From: Mesotaenium endlicherianum
Taxonomy: Eukaryota; Streptophyta; Zygnematophyceae; Zygnematales; Mesotaeniaceae
Direction of reading: 5' to 3'
Assembly: GCA_009602735.1 (NCBI GenBank)
Contig: WELA01012833.1
Coordinates: forward strand, 235,024-299,023
DNA: 64,000 nt
Part shown: positions 53,641-64,000 of the stretch, in pieces
How the letters are laid out: each line of letters starts with the position of its first letter
How positions within the stretch are numbered: position 1 is the first letter of the stretch
The notes under the pieces: generated by a model
Told to the model about the DNA's origin: nothing
What the model saw: only the letters and a program-made list of their open reading frames with translations
Databases searched by the model: none
Translations under genes and position numbers: made by a program

Positions 53641-55149
53641 AATTCCTTTCTTGAATGTCCGTGCTTGTCTTCTTTGTCTCATGAGGTAAATGCGTGAGGC
53701 TTACTTGTGTGGTATGTTGAGTCTAGGTGGAGCTTGGAAAGTGTATGACGTAGAGCATTGCACATTCTGTCCAGGATCCTTCCACTTGCTCACCTAGTGT
53801 GTCTCTTGGCTCAATGTACTATGCGGCATACTAACTTGACTTTCCTAGCCTCTTGTGTACAGATCCACGCAATGAGAAGCCTAAAGTGGAGGCTTGATGG
53901 GAGAGGTGTCTGCAAGCATCAAGGGCAGCCTCAAGGGAGTTGCATCTTAGCAAGCTAGGTATGACTCATTTACCTCACTTGATCATAGTCGTTGTGTGTT
54001 GTTACATGCAATCCATGGCTAGTATAGAGAGGGGTGTGCACTCCAGCTGTGTGAGAGGACTTGTTAGTCTGTTGTGCTATCTCTTAGGGTTTAATCTTGT
54101 TGCTTTGCAAGAGACGTTCCTCTCTCATTATATGTGTGGTAGTGAGGTTGAAGGAGCTTGAGTATGGCTGCAAATTGAGAGAGTACGTGCACACATGATT
54201 TACTAACTTAAGTTTCCAAGTATGGATTGACGACAGATTATCCTCGCCACGGTCCAAGTACACTACGTCGTCCACAAGCTTCAACATGCTGCAACTTCTA
54301 TGTGAAGAGGCTTCGACAACAACATTGGCATTCCACAGACACCCCCTACTCCCAATTGTGGCTGTGACATTGTGTGCTTCTCTCGTTTGCCTCATTGATT
54401 TGTTCTTGGAGGATTTAAGATATTGGCCTTGTGCTTGAATACTATATGTGAGACGGTGCTTTCGTTATACTTGATGGGATCGTAGAAGCTTGGAGTTTAA
54501 GCTTAAGATGAGTTTAGTCAATGTTCTGAGGTTTATAGATGCGGGTCTTATATGATTGCTGACTTAGGTTAAGTCAATCTGCTGAATTATTTGACCTAAT
54601 GTGGACGCAAGGGCTTTCCTCTGACTCTCTTTTATTTTGCATGGCTTATTAAGGGTTCAATGTTCGAGAGCAACCGCGGTCAATGAGTACTTTGAGTGCT
54701 TGAGTTGAATGAACTTTGAGTGTTGCCATGCTTGGTGCTTGGCATGTCTTACTATGGGATTATGAGTTGTTGGAGCCAGCGAGAGATTCAGATAGATCAG
54801 CATATTGAAACTTGGGTCTATACGGTGTGTTGACTGCTGTATGTGAAGTCAACGTGGATACTAGAGGGGGTTTGACTACTTGCCTTGGCTATATGTCCAG
54901 TTGGCTATATGTTCTTGGATGCCACCTGTACACTTGGTCAAGGGTAAGGAGGTATGTGTCTTCGTCATAGGGATAATCTGGGCTAATTAGCAGTGTGCTA
55001 AGTTTCTGCCGGCCTCGCAGCTACCTGAGCTTGCTAGAGGCGCATGCTAGGTAGCATGCAAGGTGCATTGGTATATGCGTCAGGTGCATGGAATTTGCAT
55101 CCCGGGTGCTAGAGGTAGTGGATTGCCATTAGCATATCGTAGAGCAGGT

Positions 55150-55325
55150 GTACAATGGGCCCTGCTCTAATAGATTCACTATGCACACCAAAGTAAAGAC
55201 AGAAGAGACCATCGACTTTATAGACGTTCTCGCAATGCATGGCTTGAATGATCTTGTTCATTCTGATACACAAACATTCTTCTTACTAGCTCGGGGTTAC
55301 AGTGCGAAAGTCTTACCAATGATTT
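55150..55325 (+). pseudogene. Decayed pol N-terminal remnant in element F
   Basis: The nucleotide sequence tracks copy B 11866-12030: 'atgggccctgct', 'gattcactatgca', 'gagaccatc', 'atagacgttc', 'acattcttctt', 'gcgaaagtc' in order with many changes. This is the segment between the frameshift site and the protease. Frame no longer open. Confidence 0.5.
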
Positions 55326-57202
55326 ATGCACGCTGTTGTTATTGGCTTGTTGAGTGCTTGCTGCAATTGCAATAGGTGCCATGTATGTATCATGTATGTG
55401 CCTCCAGAGTGGAACTTAGTTTTGAGCAATACTGAGTTTGCCTATTGTCATTGGTTGAGTTTATGTGATCACAATGTTTGCCTCGTCCTCCCGGGAACTA
55501 TGTAAGATGGAGTCATCAGATCTTGAGTAGACTGATGCAGCTAGGGTGTGGTGTTTACCACGCGTAGCTAAGCTCATGGAAGGCAGCTTACACACTTGCT
55601 TATTGTCTGTTTGACAGACTGAGACCAGCAAGTAAAGTGTGAAGCAATGGTGACATACAGGTCGAGAGAGGCCGAGGAGTTGGCATGCTAGACGCTGCCA
55701 CGTGACGCTTCTCCAATTGTCCTCTGGGCAACTTCAGGCAGTTAGGCCTGAAGGAGGGAGTATCCTGATTCAGAACTATGATACAACTGGTTGTCTCTGT
55801 TCTCTTTTCGCTTGAATTGTTGACTCTCACTTTTGGTAGTTGTCATTTTGGTGTACGTCTTGCTAGGAATGACTAGTATAAGTCCTTGTCTACATGCGTT
55901 GGTAGAGTCAGCTAACTGAGCTACTCTTTAGTATTGGAGGAACTTGCTAATGGGGCCGGTTGTCTTTATCTCATAGCAAGCTATCTACACTTCCAAATGG
56001 AGGGGTATAATACGCTGGTTTGAGTTTGGGTTATTCATGGATAGAGCTTTATGAAGAGAGGGTCTGAATGGCAGTACACTCTTCCCTATACCACTCTAGG
56101 CATTGCTCTAGTCCTGGAAAATGGACTTTTTTTTCTTTTTTTCTTTGGGACTTTCTTTGTTGCTTCCTTGGGTGTTTGCACTCTGTGTCCTCTCTTGGTT
56201 TTTCTTTGTTGACTCTTCTCCACCCACTCGTATCGCCGCCATCCTCTGTGACTGTCACTCTGTGTGGTTTTTATGATGCGGAGTTGTAGACACTTCTTGG
56301 TGTGCTTATGTGGTTAGAGCTGTCGGGTCGACAGTTATTTAAGTTGAGAAGAGGGAGATGGGATGTGTATTAGGAGTATGCAGTAAGCTGTGCTTACCCG
56401 CATACTCAGCAGCAAGTGTAAGTACTAATTGAGTCATACACTGCCACATCCCATGTATGTACTGCATTAATATCACGAGCATCAGTGATTGACTGGTGCA
56501 AACTGTGAGTTGCAATATACTGTTGGAGCAAGTGTATGTACTAACTTAGTAAGTACATTGCCATTAGTTGGGATTGAGTAACAATGATGCATGGCACATC
56601 AAGGAACTGCTTGAGGTGACAAGCATATTGCTCAAAACCATACATTTCTTTGAACTTAGTGTATTCTAAAAATGTGGTTAAAATCTAAAATTTTCTTGGG
56701 CTCATTAACCTGATGCTACTCATCTTATAAGGGCATTCAATGCCATCAAACCAATTGGTCTCCGTTTTCCTTCAATACGCTGAATTTGGAGCAGGTACCT
56801 AAGTCACGAGAAATTGCTTGTGAGGAGCTTTCAAGGCGTGAGCGCGGTAGGAGTTGAAGACCAAGAGAAGGAGAAAAGGCTTAGTTCAGTAGTCTGAGCT
56901 TTAATAACATTCTTTCATTGTTTGACCTCGAAAGGAGGCTGTTCGATTTGGATGTGATTTGCATGGTGTGAGGTGCTCTATAGGGTCTTTCAACTCGAAG
57001 GACTACTGTGAGTAGGAATAAGTCCATGCATGTCTTCAATTATTGATTGTGAAGTCAGATGGTTGCTTGCATGACAGTTTGCTGCAATTGATTTCTACTT
57101 ATATTGCGTAGGTGAATATATCACGCTCATGATTTTTTTGCTTGCTTTGCTTCACCTAGTTGACTGAAGCGTGTTATTAAATAAACAAATCGCATGCCGA
57201 GT

Positions 57203-57236
57203 GTTGTCGAGGCGACAACAAATTAAGTTGGGAAGA
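57203..57236 (+). promoter_or_regulatory. Hairpin and polypurine tract of element F
   Basis: GTTGTCG-AGG-CGACAAC (57203-57219) then AAATTAAGTTGGGAAGAT, directly before the 3' LTR start. The hairpin is base-for-base the same as in family 1. Confidence 0.7.
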
Positions 57237-57237
57237 T

Positions 57238-58007
57238 TGTAATGAATCAACTTATTATTTATTTAATTAATTGCATATATAAATACAACCCTAAATAAGT
57301 ATTATGTCAATATAACTACATGTGCAAGTTCATCTAAATGAATGTATGTCGATATAATGCCAGTTTACTTACTTTGTCAAAAAGGTCTGCAGCATGACTT
57401 TAGTATCATAGTGTAGTTTGCTCACTTTGTTGAAAAGGTCAGCAGGATGTTTTTTGTAGTTGCAAATAGTTGCGCACAGGTTGTTTCGTCATGACCACGT
57501 AGTTTGGGAAAAACTACAATGCCATTCGGTTAGGTGTGAACGTTTCAAACGAGGAGTCGCGGGTTCGAATCCGCTTGGATGCAAAGTAACTTGGCATAAT
57601 TAATTCGTTTGACTTTTCGACTTTGTTCAGCTTTACGACTCGTCGTAGATCCGAAATCTATGACTTAGGCATTATTCAAAAGTAATGTTAATCAATATCA
57701 ACTTAACTAATCAAAGATTAATTAGGTTACTATCTCATAATTAATCAAAGAACTCTATTACTATTTATGTCAAACTATTGCGAAGTAGTCGAATTACTTT
57801 ACGACACTTTTTGCAATAGCATCTTGGTTGTTTCGCTAATTAACCATCAATTAGTCGGCACACACGTATGGCAAATAATATATCAAGATGCAATCGTTTA
57901 TCAACAATATATTGATAAATAGCGTAACGTATTGTAGGTAATTAAAGGAATGTTCCTAAACATGCCTAAAATAGCTCAGATTGTTACACTTCTTTAGTTT
58001 TGCTTGT
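57238..58007 (+). repeat. 3' LTR of element F, 5' portion
   Basis: Starts TGTAATGAATCAACTT after the polypurine tract. The far end is lost: near 58008 the sequence changes to a family 1 integrase fragment. It contains a tRNA-like box at 57562-57572. Confidence 0.6.
57520..57572 (+). other. tRNA-like segment with B box
   Basis: GGTTCGAATCC (57562-57572) is a perfect B-box, with CGGTTAGGTG (57527-57536) like a D-loop upstream and GCGG/CCGC flanking the T-loop. No full cloverleaf could be drawn, so a tRNA fossil or SINE-like piece is more likely than a working tRNA gene. Confidence 0.3.
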
Positions 58008-58067
58008 CTATCAGTCTGTGGGTGGTTTGTTGTGCAGCGGCTATTTGACTTCCATTAACTCTATTAA
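58008..58067 (-). pseudogene. Family 1 integrase fragment (60 bp) at piggyBac junction
   Basis: Matches copy C near 46921-46984 ('cagtctg(a)gggtggttt...gactcccattaa'), the integrase region around the catalytic Glu. It ends in TTAA (58064-58067), where an inverted piggyBac begins, so the transposon had inserted in a family 1 integrase gene. Confidence 0.7.
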
Positions 58068-58853
58068 CACTAGATGGCCCACCAGAATGCACACATTTTG
58101 ATGCATCTACTACCTTTACTCTTGGATTTTTTCCCACCACTATACCAATCCAAATTTTAAGTGATGCATATATTTGGAAATCTTATATCACAATCTTGAG
58201 GATCCCAGTTTTTTTTTTGTAACTTGATTTTTTTTGGGGAGAGAAAAATCGAAAAGAATGCACACCAATTTTTTTTTGAAAATATTGCAAATATTTGGTC
58301 ATCATAATTTTCACCATAAGGTGATCCGAAGATTGTAATTTTGCCACTAGTGTGCGTAAGGTCCATGAGTAGGTGTACAAATTTTCAAAGTCAAAGGATA
58401 AGTATGGTGAACAATAGGTCCCAAAGAAAAGTAGCATCACACTTGATGCGCAAAAAAACATTGATGCAACAAGCGTTTTGGTACTTGCCTCAACTTAGCA
58501 GCACTTTTTGAAGTGCACAGAGAATATGCTAGCTTCAAAATATGCACACCATATAAGTGCTTTAACAACTTTCTGAAACTTAAATTTTTATTTTTTTAAA
58601 TATAAAAGATGAATAAATAAGTCAAATTTTCACTCTTCAGGGGCAAAATCTGCAATATTTATATCTTTAGAGAAACAAAAAATATAATCAAATACAATCA
58701 CATCAGCACATGAGTCTCATGCCCTCACAACTTTTAAAGCAGTAGCTTACATTTTATTTTACCTTATAACATAATGTACAATTTTCGTCGATATCACGTC
58801 CAAATGTCTCTATTTCCTCTTCTTTCTCTTTGGTCCAACATCAAGATGGGGAA
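58064..58853 (-). mobile_element. piggyBac fragment 3, 3' end only
   Basis: Reverse-complement relative of 52157-52886 plus the last codons of transposase 2 (ending PKRKKRK and stop). It begins TTAA-CACTAGATGGCCC. It is cut at 58854 by a family 1 LTR, so catalytic parts are missing. Arms at 52157 and 58853 form a large inverted repeat around element F. Confidence 0.85.
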
Positions 58854-59164
58854 TGTAATGAATCAGTATAATGGGTGATATAATATTCATTTAAATATAT
58901 TTCTTAAAAAAGTCAAGCCTGCTAGACTTTAGTGAATAATTCAATCTGCTGGACTTTAAATAATTATCAGTATAATGACTCAGCAGAGAGCAACGGGCTG
59001 AAGTCAACATAGGTCAACTTGCTGACACATTCTTTGACGGCCAGCTGACTTCCGTACTCGGAGCAGCGAACTGCCTAGATATGCATCTAAGTGTGGTATG
59101 CTAGATGAATGGCCAAATGACATCCTTAGGATAATGGCAATTCGGGATGATGGGAGATGGCGGT
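58854..59164 (+). repeat. Family 1 LTR fragment
   Basis: TGTAATGAATCAGTATA... through GGGAGATGGCGGTG, the first 311 bases of a family 1 LTR. It breaks in the middle, where an element F LTR fragment begins. Confidence 0.85.
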
Positions 59165-59413
59165 GTGAAACGAATCTTGCTTATTCAAGATTGATATATT
59201 TCATCTAAATATATGTGATCAGAGATAGGTGGAAGCGTGTGAAATCAGGGAGCAATCTTCGCCCTCATAATGAATTCCGCTTACTCATCTATAACCCCTG
59301 ACTCACTTACCGTAGTGTGCCATAGTCGCACACTAGTACAAGGCACAAGAAAGAGGTGAGCTTGAGGACTAGAGCTTCTCTTTTGGAAATTCATGGCCTC
59401 TTGCCTACAGGCA
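59165..59413 (-). repeat. Element F LTR fragment, inverted
   Basis: Reverse complement of about 53370-53626, starting TGAAACGAATCTTGC. It ends at GCATACAAGC, where family 1 pol sequence begins. Confidence 0.75.
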
Positions 59414-60548
59414 TACAAGCAAGTTAAATCCTGGTGATGCACTCTTTAGAAGACCTGACTTGCAAGACAGGAACTTTAGTCAGCATGCTGTAGATAAAGT
59501 CCTTTGTGCACTCACTTTACTGAAGGTAAAAAAGTCCTTCATTGAACAACTTAGGAAAGCCTACCTTTCTGACCCAACATTTGAGCCCAGCCCCACGGAT
59601 GGTGTGTGTCCTGCTACTGCACTCGGATATAGGCTTAAAGGAGGGGTCTGGGTGACTGAAAACATTTCAGGCAGGCTGAAGCTGGTCATTCCTAATAACT
59701 TGGCAATAAGGTCCCTCTCACTGAGTCAAGCACATGACTTAACTGGGTGGGCATTTGAGGCAGGCCAAAACTGTTGGCAAATTGGCAAAACATCATCATT
59801 GATATGAGTTGCCTCGGGAGGTCTTAAAATATGTGAAGTCTTGTGATCATTGTCAGAGAAATAAGTCTAGGCACACACCACCTGGGAGTCTCTTACAACG
59901 ACTGCCCATCCCAGCTGGACGCTAGGAAACAATACCTATGGACTGGGTGGTAACACTACCAAGAACTGCGAATGGGCATGATTCAATATTGGTAGAAATG
60001 GATAATATCACAAAAATGGTCATTTTCATCCCCACCACTGTCAAAGTAACTGCACTCAAAATTGCGAGACAGTTCTACAACCATGTAGTGTGTCAACGTG
60101 GGCTCCCATCTAATATCATCTCGAACAGAGACTCAAAATTCACCTCTAAGTTCTGGAGAGCTTTAATGGGGTTAATGGGAGTCAAACAGCTGCTCAGCAC
60201 AGCCAACTACCCTCAGACTCATGGGCAGACGGAAAAAACTAACCGACATCTGCAAGAGGTGCTGAGAGCATATATTAACCAAAAACAACATAATTGGGAT
60301 GACTTGTTGCCTCAAATTCAGTTTGCGATCAACAGTGCGGTGCACGCGTCAACGGGGAAGACCCCTTTTGAACTCAGTATGGGTAGAGTCCCTAAGTCTC
60401 CTTTAGATGTGCTAGGGGAGTCTTTAACTCACCCTGACAGCAATGACAATCCACTGTCTCTCCAATTAACTCAAGATTTTGCTGACACATTGTCAGAAGT
60501 ACAGACAAACCTGCACACAGCCCAAGAAAATCAACAAAAATAAGCTAA
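59414..60548 (+). pseudogene. pol: Family 1 pol fragment E (RNase H end to integrase C-terminus)
   Basis: Begins at the '[11 protein letters not shown]' segment after RNase H and runs through the integrase. Frames 59460-59807 and 59938-60543 are separated by a frameshift and stops; the zinc-finger region between them is damaged. It reads [15 protein letters not shown] then VEMDN where other copies have VVVDK, and SNRDSKF where others have the catalytic SDRDSKF, so the second core Asp is replaced by Asn. Copy D is inserted at its right end. Confidence 0.82.
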
Positions 60549-61223
60549 TGTAATGAATCAGTATATTGGTTGATACAATATTCATTTAAATAATAGAGTT
60601 AAATAAGTTCAACCTGCTGAACTTTAGTTAGCCGGAAGCAGCGGGCTGAAGTCAACTTAGGTCAGCTTGCTGACAAATTCTTTGACAGTCAGCTGACTTC
60701 CGTAGTCGGTCGCAGCGAACTGCCTAGATATGCATCTAAGTGTGGTGTGCTAGATGAATGGCCAGATGACAGCCTTAGGATGGATGGCGATTCGAGATGA
60801 TGGGAGATGGCGGTGGATTTGGTTAACCGAGGTCCTACCAACGTGGTTAACTCCCGGGTAGGCGGTGCCACCGCACTGGCCGTTGAACAGTAAACTCATT
60901 TCATGTACATATGCTAGGCATTGCTCTCGAGTTCGGCATTCGGAAACGAGGCCAACTCTCTTGTACAACCGACTGAGAGAGATCTGAATCCAAGGCGAGA
61001 AGCCATTGATACGCACTGTCTTCTAACCTTGCTTATGTATGAATTTACTGATTTGCATTATTGATGCTAGTTTACTCGCATTTGACTTACGAGTATTATT
61101 CACTGCTAGTGTGTTGTCCTTTGCCGTTTAACCAGTTAACGAAAAATACCATAAAGATTACTTGCTGATATAAAGATCTTTATTTAATTGTTAATTGCTT
61201 ATTTGGTAAGTCGATTCATTTCA
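60549..61223 (+). repeat. 5' LTR of copy D
   Basis: 675 bp, about 45 shorter than the copy B LTR. A U3 segment between 'ctttagtta' and 'gccggaagcagc' is missing near 60630. Ends and TATAAAG box conserved. Confidence 0.9.
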
Positions 61224-61224
61224 G

Positions 61225-61238
61225 TGGTATCGGAGCAG
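61225..61238 (+). promoter_or_regulatory. Primer binding site of copy D
   Basis: TGGTATCGGAGCAG, as in copies A-C. Confidence 0.85.
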
Positions 61239-61263
61239 TCTTCTTTATCACAATCTTCTTTAT

Positions 61264-62742
61264 ATGGTAAGGACAAGGTCTCAAACTAGCAACTCCCAAG
61301 ACATGGAGAACCAGGATAACGAGAATGTTGAAAACCAGGCGGAAAGCCATATAGCGGGAACCCGTACCTATTTTGAAGCAGTGGCAGATACTGCAGCTAG
61401 AGAGGCTGCAGATGAGGCAGCTGCTATTGCCGCAGTCGCAGCACAGCAAGCTGAGGAGGAGAGAGCCAGACTAGAAGCTGAACAATTGCCAAAGGCCGCA
61501 GAAGATACAAAAAGGAGGGAAGGGCAGCCAGCTGACGAGCGCACTGTGGAAGAACTAATGGCATCAAGGGCCAACGTTCTGAACCCACCTCCTGCTGTAT
61601 AACTCAATGTACCCCTAGGTCAAATACGTGAGCGTCTGAATGCGGCAGGAATTGCTGCTGCAGGAGCGAGAGGGATTGTTGAGGACACTACTCAGCGAGT
61701 AGATGCCAATGCTGCTGCTGCATTTGCTAATCTACCACCCCAGAGTGTAGACTTGGGAGCATTGTTCGTTCAAATGCAGTCGCAAATGGCGACCATGTAT
61801 CAGTCCCAACAGGAGGACAAAAGAATCATAATGTCTCTACTGCGGGACAGAGACCAACTGGGGTCTCAAACCACTAGTGGTGGTGGCCGAGGGCCTAGTA
61901 AGCCCAAGCCGAAACCTCCCCAGGACTATGATCCTGAGGGAAACAGAAAATATTACCTGATCAAGTTTCTTGCGGATGTTGAGCAGTGGCTGGAGAACTA
62001 CCCAAAACAACAAGATTACGAGAAGGTCAGGCACACCGGTGCGCTACTGAAAGGCAGTGCCGCAGACTGGTGGCTTTACTGGAAAGGAGAGCGTAAGGCT
62101 CGGCAACTCGGTGACCCTACGTGGGGAGAGTTTGTCGAGAAGTTGCATGAGAAGTTTGATGTCATCAACCAGCAGGAGACAGCTATCTATGCGTTGATCT
62201 TCCTGACACTGAAGCAGGCCACTTCAGTTGCTGAGTTTGCTCAAAAGTTCCGAGAGAACATGATGAAAGAGCCAGACTTGCCAGAACGATATAGGATAGC
62301 ACACTTCAGGTATGGCTTGAAATCCGAAGTCTCGGGTCATTTCGCTGAGAAGAAGTATGAGAAACTGGCTGACTTGATCCAGGGTGCTGACGCCTGGGAT
62401 CAGCAGCAGTTCAATCACAAGCGCCAGAGTAATGCTTTGGTGTCTAAGATTGTCAAAAAGCCCCACGGTTCCTACAATGCAATTGAAGGAGACCAGGCTG
62501 AGGATAATCAGGGTGATGAATATGAGTATGAGTACAATGCTGTTCAGTCTAGAGGTAGAGGTGGTTCCTCTCGAGGTGGCTATGGAAGGGGTGGTGGTAG
62601 GACTAAGCCGAGACCAGCCTCAGCAAAATCCATNTGCTTTCATTGCCAGCAGCCAGGTCACTTCAGAGAGCAGTGTCCAGTCAAGCACCTTCCTAAGGTT
62701 GAGAGAAAAGACCAGCCTTTAAAAAACAACAACAGTCAGTAA
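61264..62742 (+). pseudogene. gag: gag of copy D with one nonsense codon
   Basis: Same start (MVRTRSQTS) and length as the intact gag genes, but TAA at 61600-61602 replaces a Gln codon after NPPPAV. The frame then stays open to 62742 with the capsid domain and zinc knuckle (CFHCQQPGHFREQC); a single N at 62634 falls just before the first Cys. Without readthrough, only a 112-aa stub would be made. Confidence 0.85.
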
Positions 62743-62759
62743 TCCAGTCTACTAACTGT
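62718..62759 (+). promoter_or_regulatory. -1 frameshift signal of copy D
   Basis: TTTAAAA (62718-62724) is retained. The stem 62732-62741 / 62750-62759 has one C-A mismatch compared with copies B and C. Confidence 0.7.
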
Positions 62760-64000
62760 GAGGATGCTAGAGATAGTGAGTCGTCACTAGCTGCCCTCGT
62801 AGCAGGTATTATGGGTCCTGTTGAATTGGATTCACTATGCATGCCTGACAACCAGATAAAGGAGACCATCACCAATATAGACGTCCAGAGAGTGCACACT
62901 CTGGATGCTCTTGTTCCACCTGATGTCCAACATTTCTTTGCTACGTCAGGAGAACAATGCAAAAGTCGAGAAAAGACAGTCCTCCCTATCCTACTGCATT
63001 GCATGATTGCAGGTAGGAAGGTGAGGGCATTTGTTGACGGAGGGGCGTCACATACTTTTATCCACAAGGACTTAGTTAAGCGGCTAAGGCTGCCTACTGT
63101 CACCCAAGGGAATAGAAAAATATTCCTTGGAGATGCCTCAAGTATCCCGGGAGGAGTTATAACCAAGCCTATTGAGGTCCAGTTAGGTTCTGGCATTGCA
63201 GTTCTAACTGAAACGCTTACATTTGAGGTACTCAACACTGGCTTTTATGATCTCGTGCTAGGCAGGTCCTGGCTTAATAGACATCAAGCTGAAGTGTGTT
63301 GGAGCAGAGGTACAGTTAAAGTGAGAGGAGCCAGTGATGGGCAGACTGACTTGGCACCCACCAGTGCTCTTCCTCTTGTCCTGTGTGGATGGCAAATGAA
63401 GGAAAAGAAGAGGCTTCCAGAAGGATGCAAGTTGCTGAATGCAATGGAGTTCGTCAAAAGCTGGAACCAGAAGGAAGACAGAATGTTCTGTCTGCTGCTA
63501 AGAGAGGTACCTCCTCAATCTGAAGAAGTGGTTGAGAAAAAGGTAAGCCCTCCGGAGCACCCTACTGCTGCAAAAATTGTTGCTCAGTACACTGATGTAT
63601 TTAAAATTCCTCCAGGACTACCCCCTAAGCGGGAAGTAGATCATAGGATTGATTTATTACCTGGTTGTCAGCCACCATGGCAACGCACTTATGGCTTGTC
63701 TTATGTGGAGAGCGAGAAGTTGAAAACACAGATTGCAGAGCTTGAGGAAAATGGTTGTATTTCTCCCAGTAAATCACCTTACGGCGCACCCATCCTATGT
63801 GTTAAGAAGAAGAATGGCAGTATGCGGATGTGTGTGGATTACAAAGCCCTGAACAGAATTACAGTAAAGAACAAGTATGCTTTACCCAGAATCGAGGACT
63901 TGCTTGATACCCTGTCTGGCGCTAAGGTGTTCAGTAAGATAGATCTCAAGAGTGGTTATCATCAAATCAGAATTGCTGAGGGGGATGAACACAAGACTGC
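62724..64000 (+). CDS. pol: Pol polyprotein of copy D, partial
   Basis: The frame runs open from the frameshift site to the window end. It covers the protease (DGGASHTF) and the first part of RT ([13 protein letters not shown] to the [16 protein letters not shown] region). It carries private changes such as LCVKKKNGS for LFVKKKDGS. The catalytic FLDD, RNase H and integrase lie beyond the window, so intactness cannot be judged. Confidence 0.85.

Larger units (their letters stand above)
53627..57237 (+). mobile_element. Element F, non-autonomous LTR retrotransposon interior
   Basis: 3.6 kb between a primer site and a polypurine tract, without a usable gag or pol. Short frames show no domains. 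A decayed stretch at 55150-55325 follows the same order as the start of family 1 pol (see separate entry). The hairpin and polypurine region at the right end also match family 1. It is probably an old non-autonomous relative moved by another element's enzymes. Confidence 0.65.
60549..64000 (+). mobile_element. Family 1 Ty3/gypsy retrotransposon, copy D (5' part, runs off window)
   Basis: 5' LTR, primer site, gag (one nonsense mutation) and pol up to the RT palm at the window end. It is inserted in pol fragment E directly after GCTAA, a candidate target duplication whose other half would be outside the window. Confidence 0.9.

Noticed and set aside
57520-57572. Functional tRNA gene
   Set aside because: B box is perfect, but the acceptor, D and anticodon stems do not pair into a cloverleaf by eye.

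Overview
This is nuclear DNA from a eukaryote, probably a plant-lineage organism. The evidence is a multi-exon gene with GT-AG introns, LTR retrotransposons primed by initiator tRNA-Met, plant-type chromodomain Ty3/gypsy elements, and a short TTTAGGG-type telomere-like stretch. A streptophyte alga such as a charophyte would fit, but that is inference and the species cannot be read from the window. About three quarters of the window is transposable elements, many nested. One run of Ns (27189-27485) and four single Ns inside repeats mark assembly joins.

The dominant family (called family 1 here) is a chromodomain Ty3/gypsy element of about 8.8 kb. Its order is LTR - tRNA-Met primer site - gag - pol (protease, RT, RNase H, integrase, chromodomain) - a third sense ORF (ORF3, 558 aa) - polypurine tract - LTR. 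Copies present: A (1-8224, minus, decayed, 3' LTR cut by the window edge), B (9568-18361, plus, full length, TSD TTGTC), C (43313-52156, minus, full length, TSD GTGAT), D (60549 to the window end, plus, 5' part) and fragments near 58.0 kb, 58.9 kb and 59.4-60.5 kb. In B and C gag, pol and ORF3 are all open. Gag and pol are linked by a textbook -1 frameshift signal: slippery TTTAAAA, 7-nt spacer, 10-bp hairpin. ORF3 starts directly after a strong splice acceptor preceded by two TACTAAC branch-point motifs, and a second copy of the polypurine tract lies between pol and ORF3. I recognise no known domain in ORF3; this three-ORF architecture with its expression signals is the best candidate for something undescribed.

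Copy B is inserted in the gag gene of an older minus-strand DIRS-like retroelement (8225-9567 plus 18362-18858). That element is bordered on the right by a complete piggyBac element (18899-22354) with TTAA ends and subterminal GGACCATATATGGTCC palindromes. A second Ty3/gypsy element (family 2, 23497-28703, TSD CATGT) follows, with scrambled coding segments around the assembly gap, and a family 2 solo LTR lies at 39878-40373 (TSD TCTAC).

The only convincing host gene is on the minus strand at 32427-37372. Six exons encode a 736-aa GAF-PAS-PAS sensory protein with no output domain in the visible model. Low-complexity and degenerate repeat DNA surrounds it.

From 41.4 kb a second, broken piggyBac transposase is split by copy C; its 3' end resumes at 52157-52886. 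A coding-poor LTR element (F, about 53.3-58.0 kb) shares primer-site, hairpin and polypurine features with family 1 and carries a decayed pol remnant. It is followed by an inverted piggyBac 3' fragment, LTR fragments, an integrase-bearing pol fragment, and copy D inserted into that fragment.
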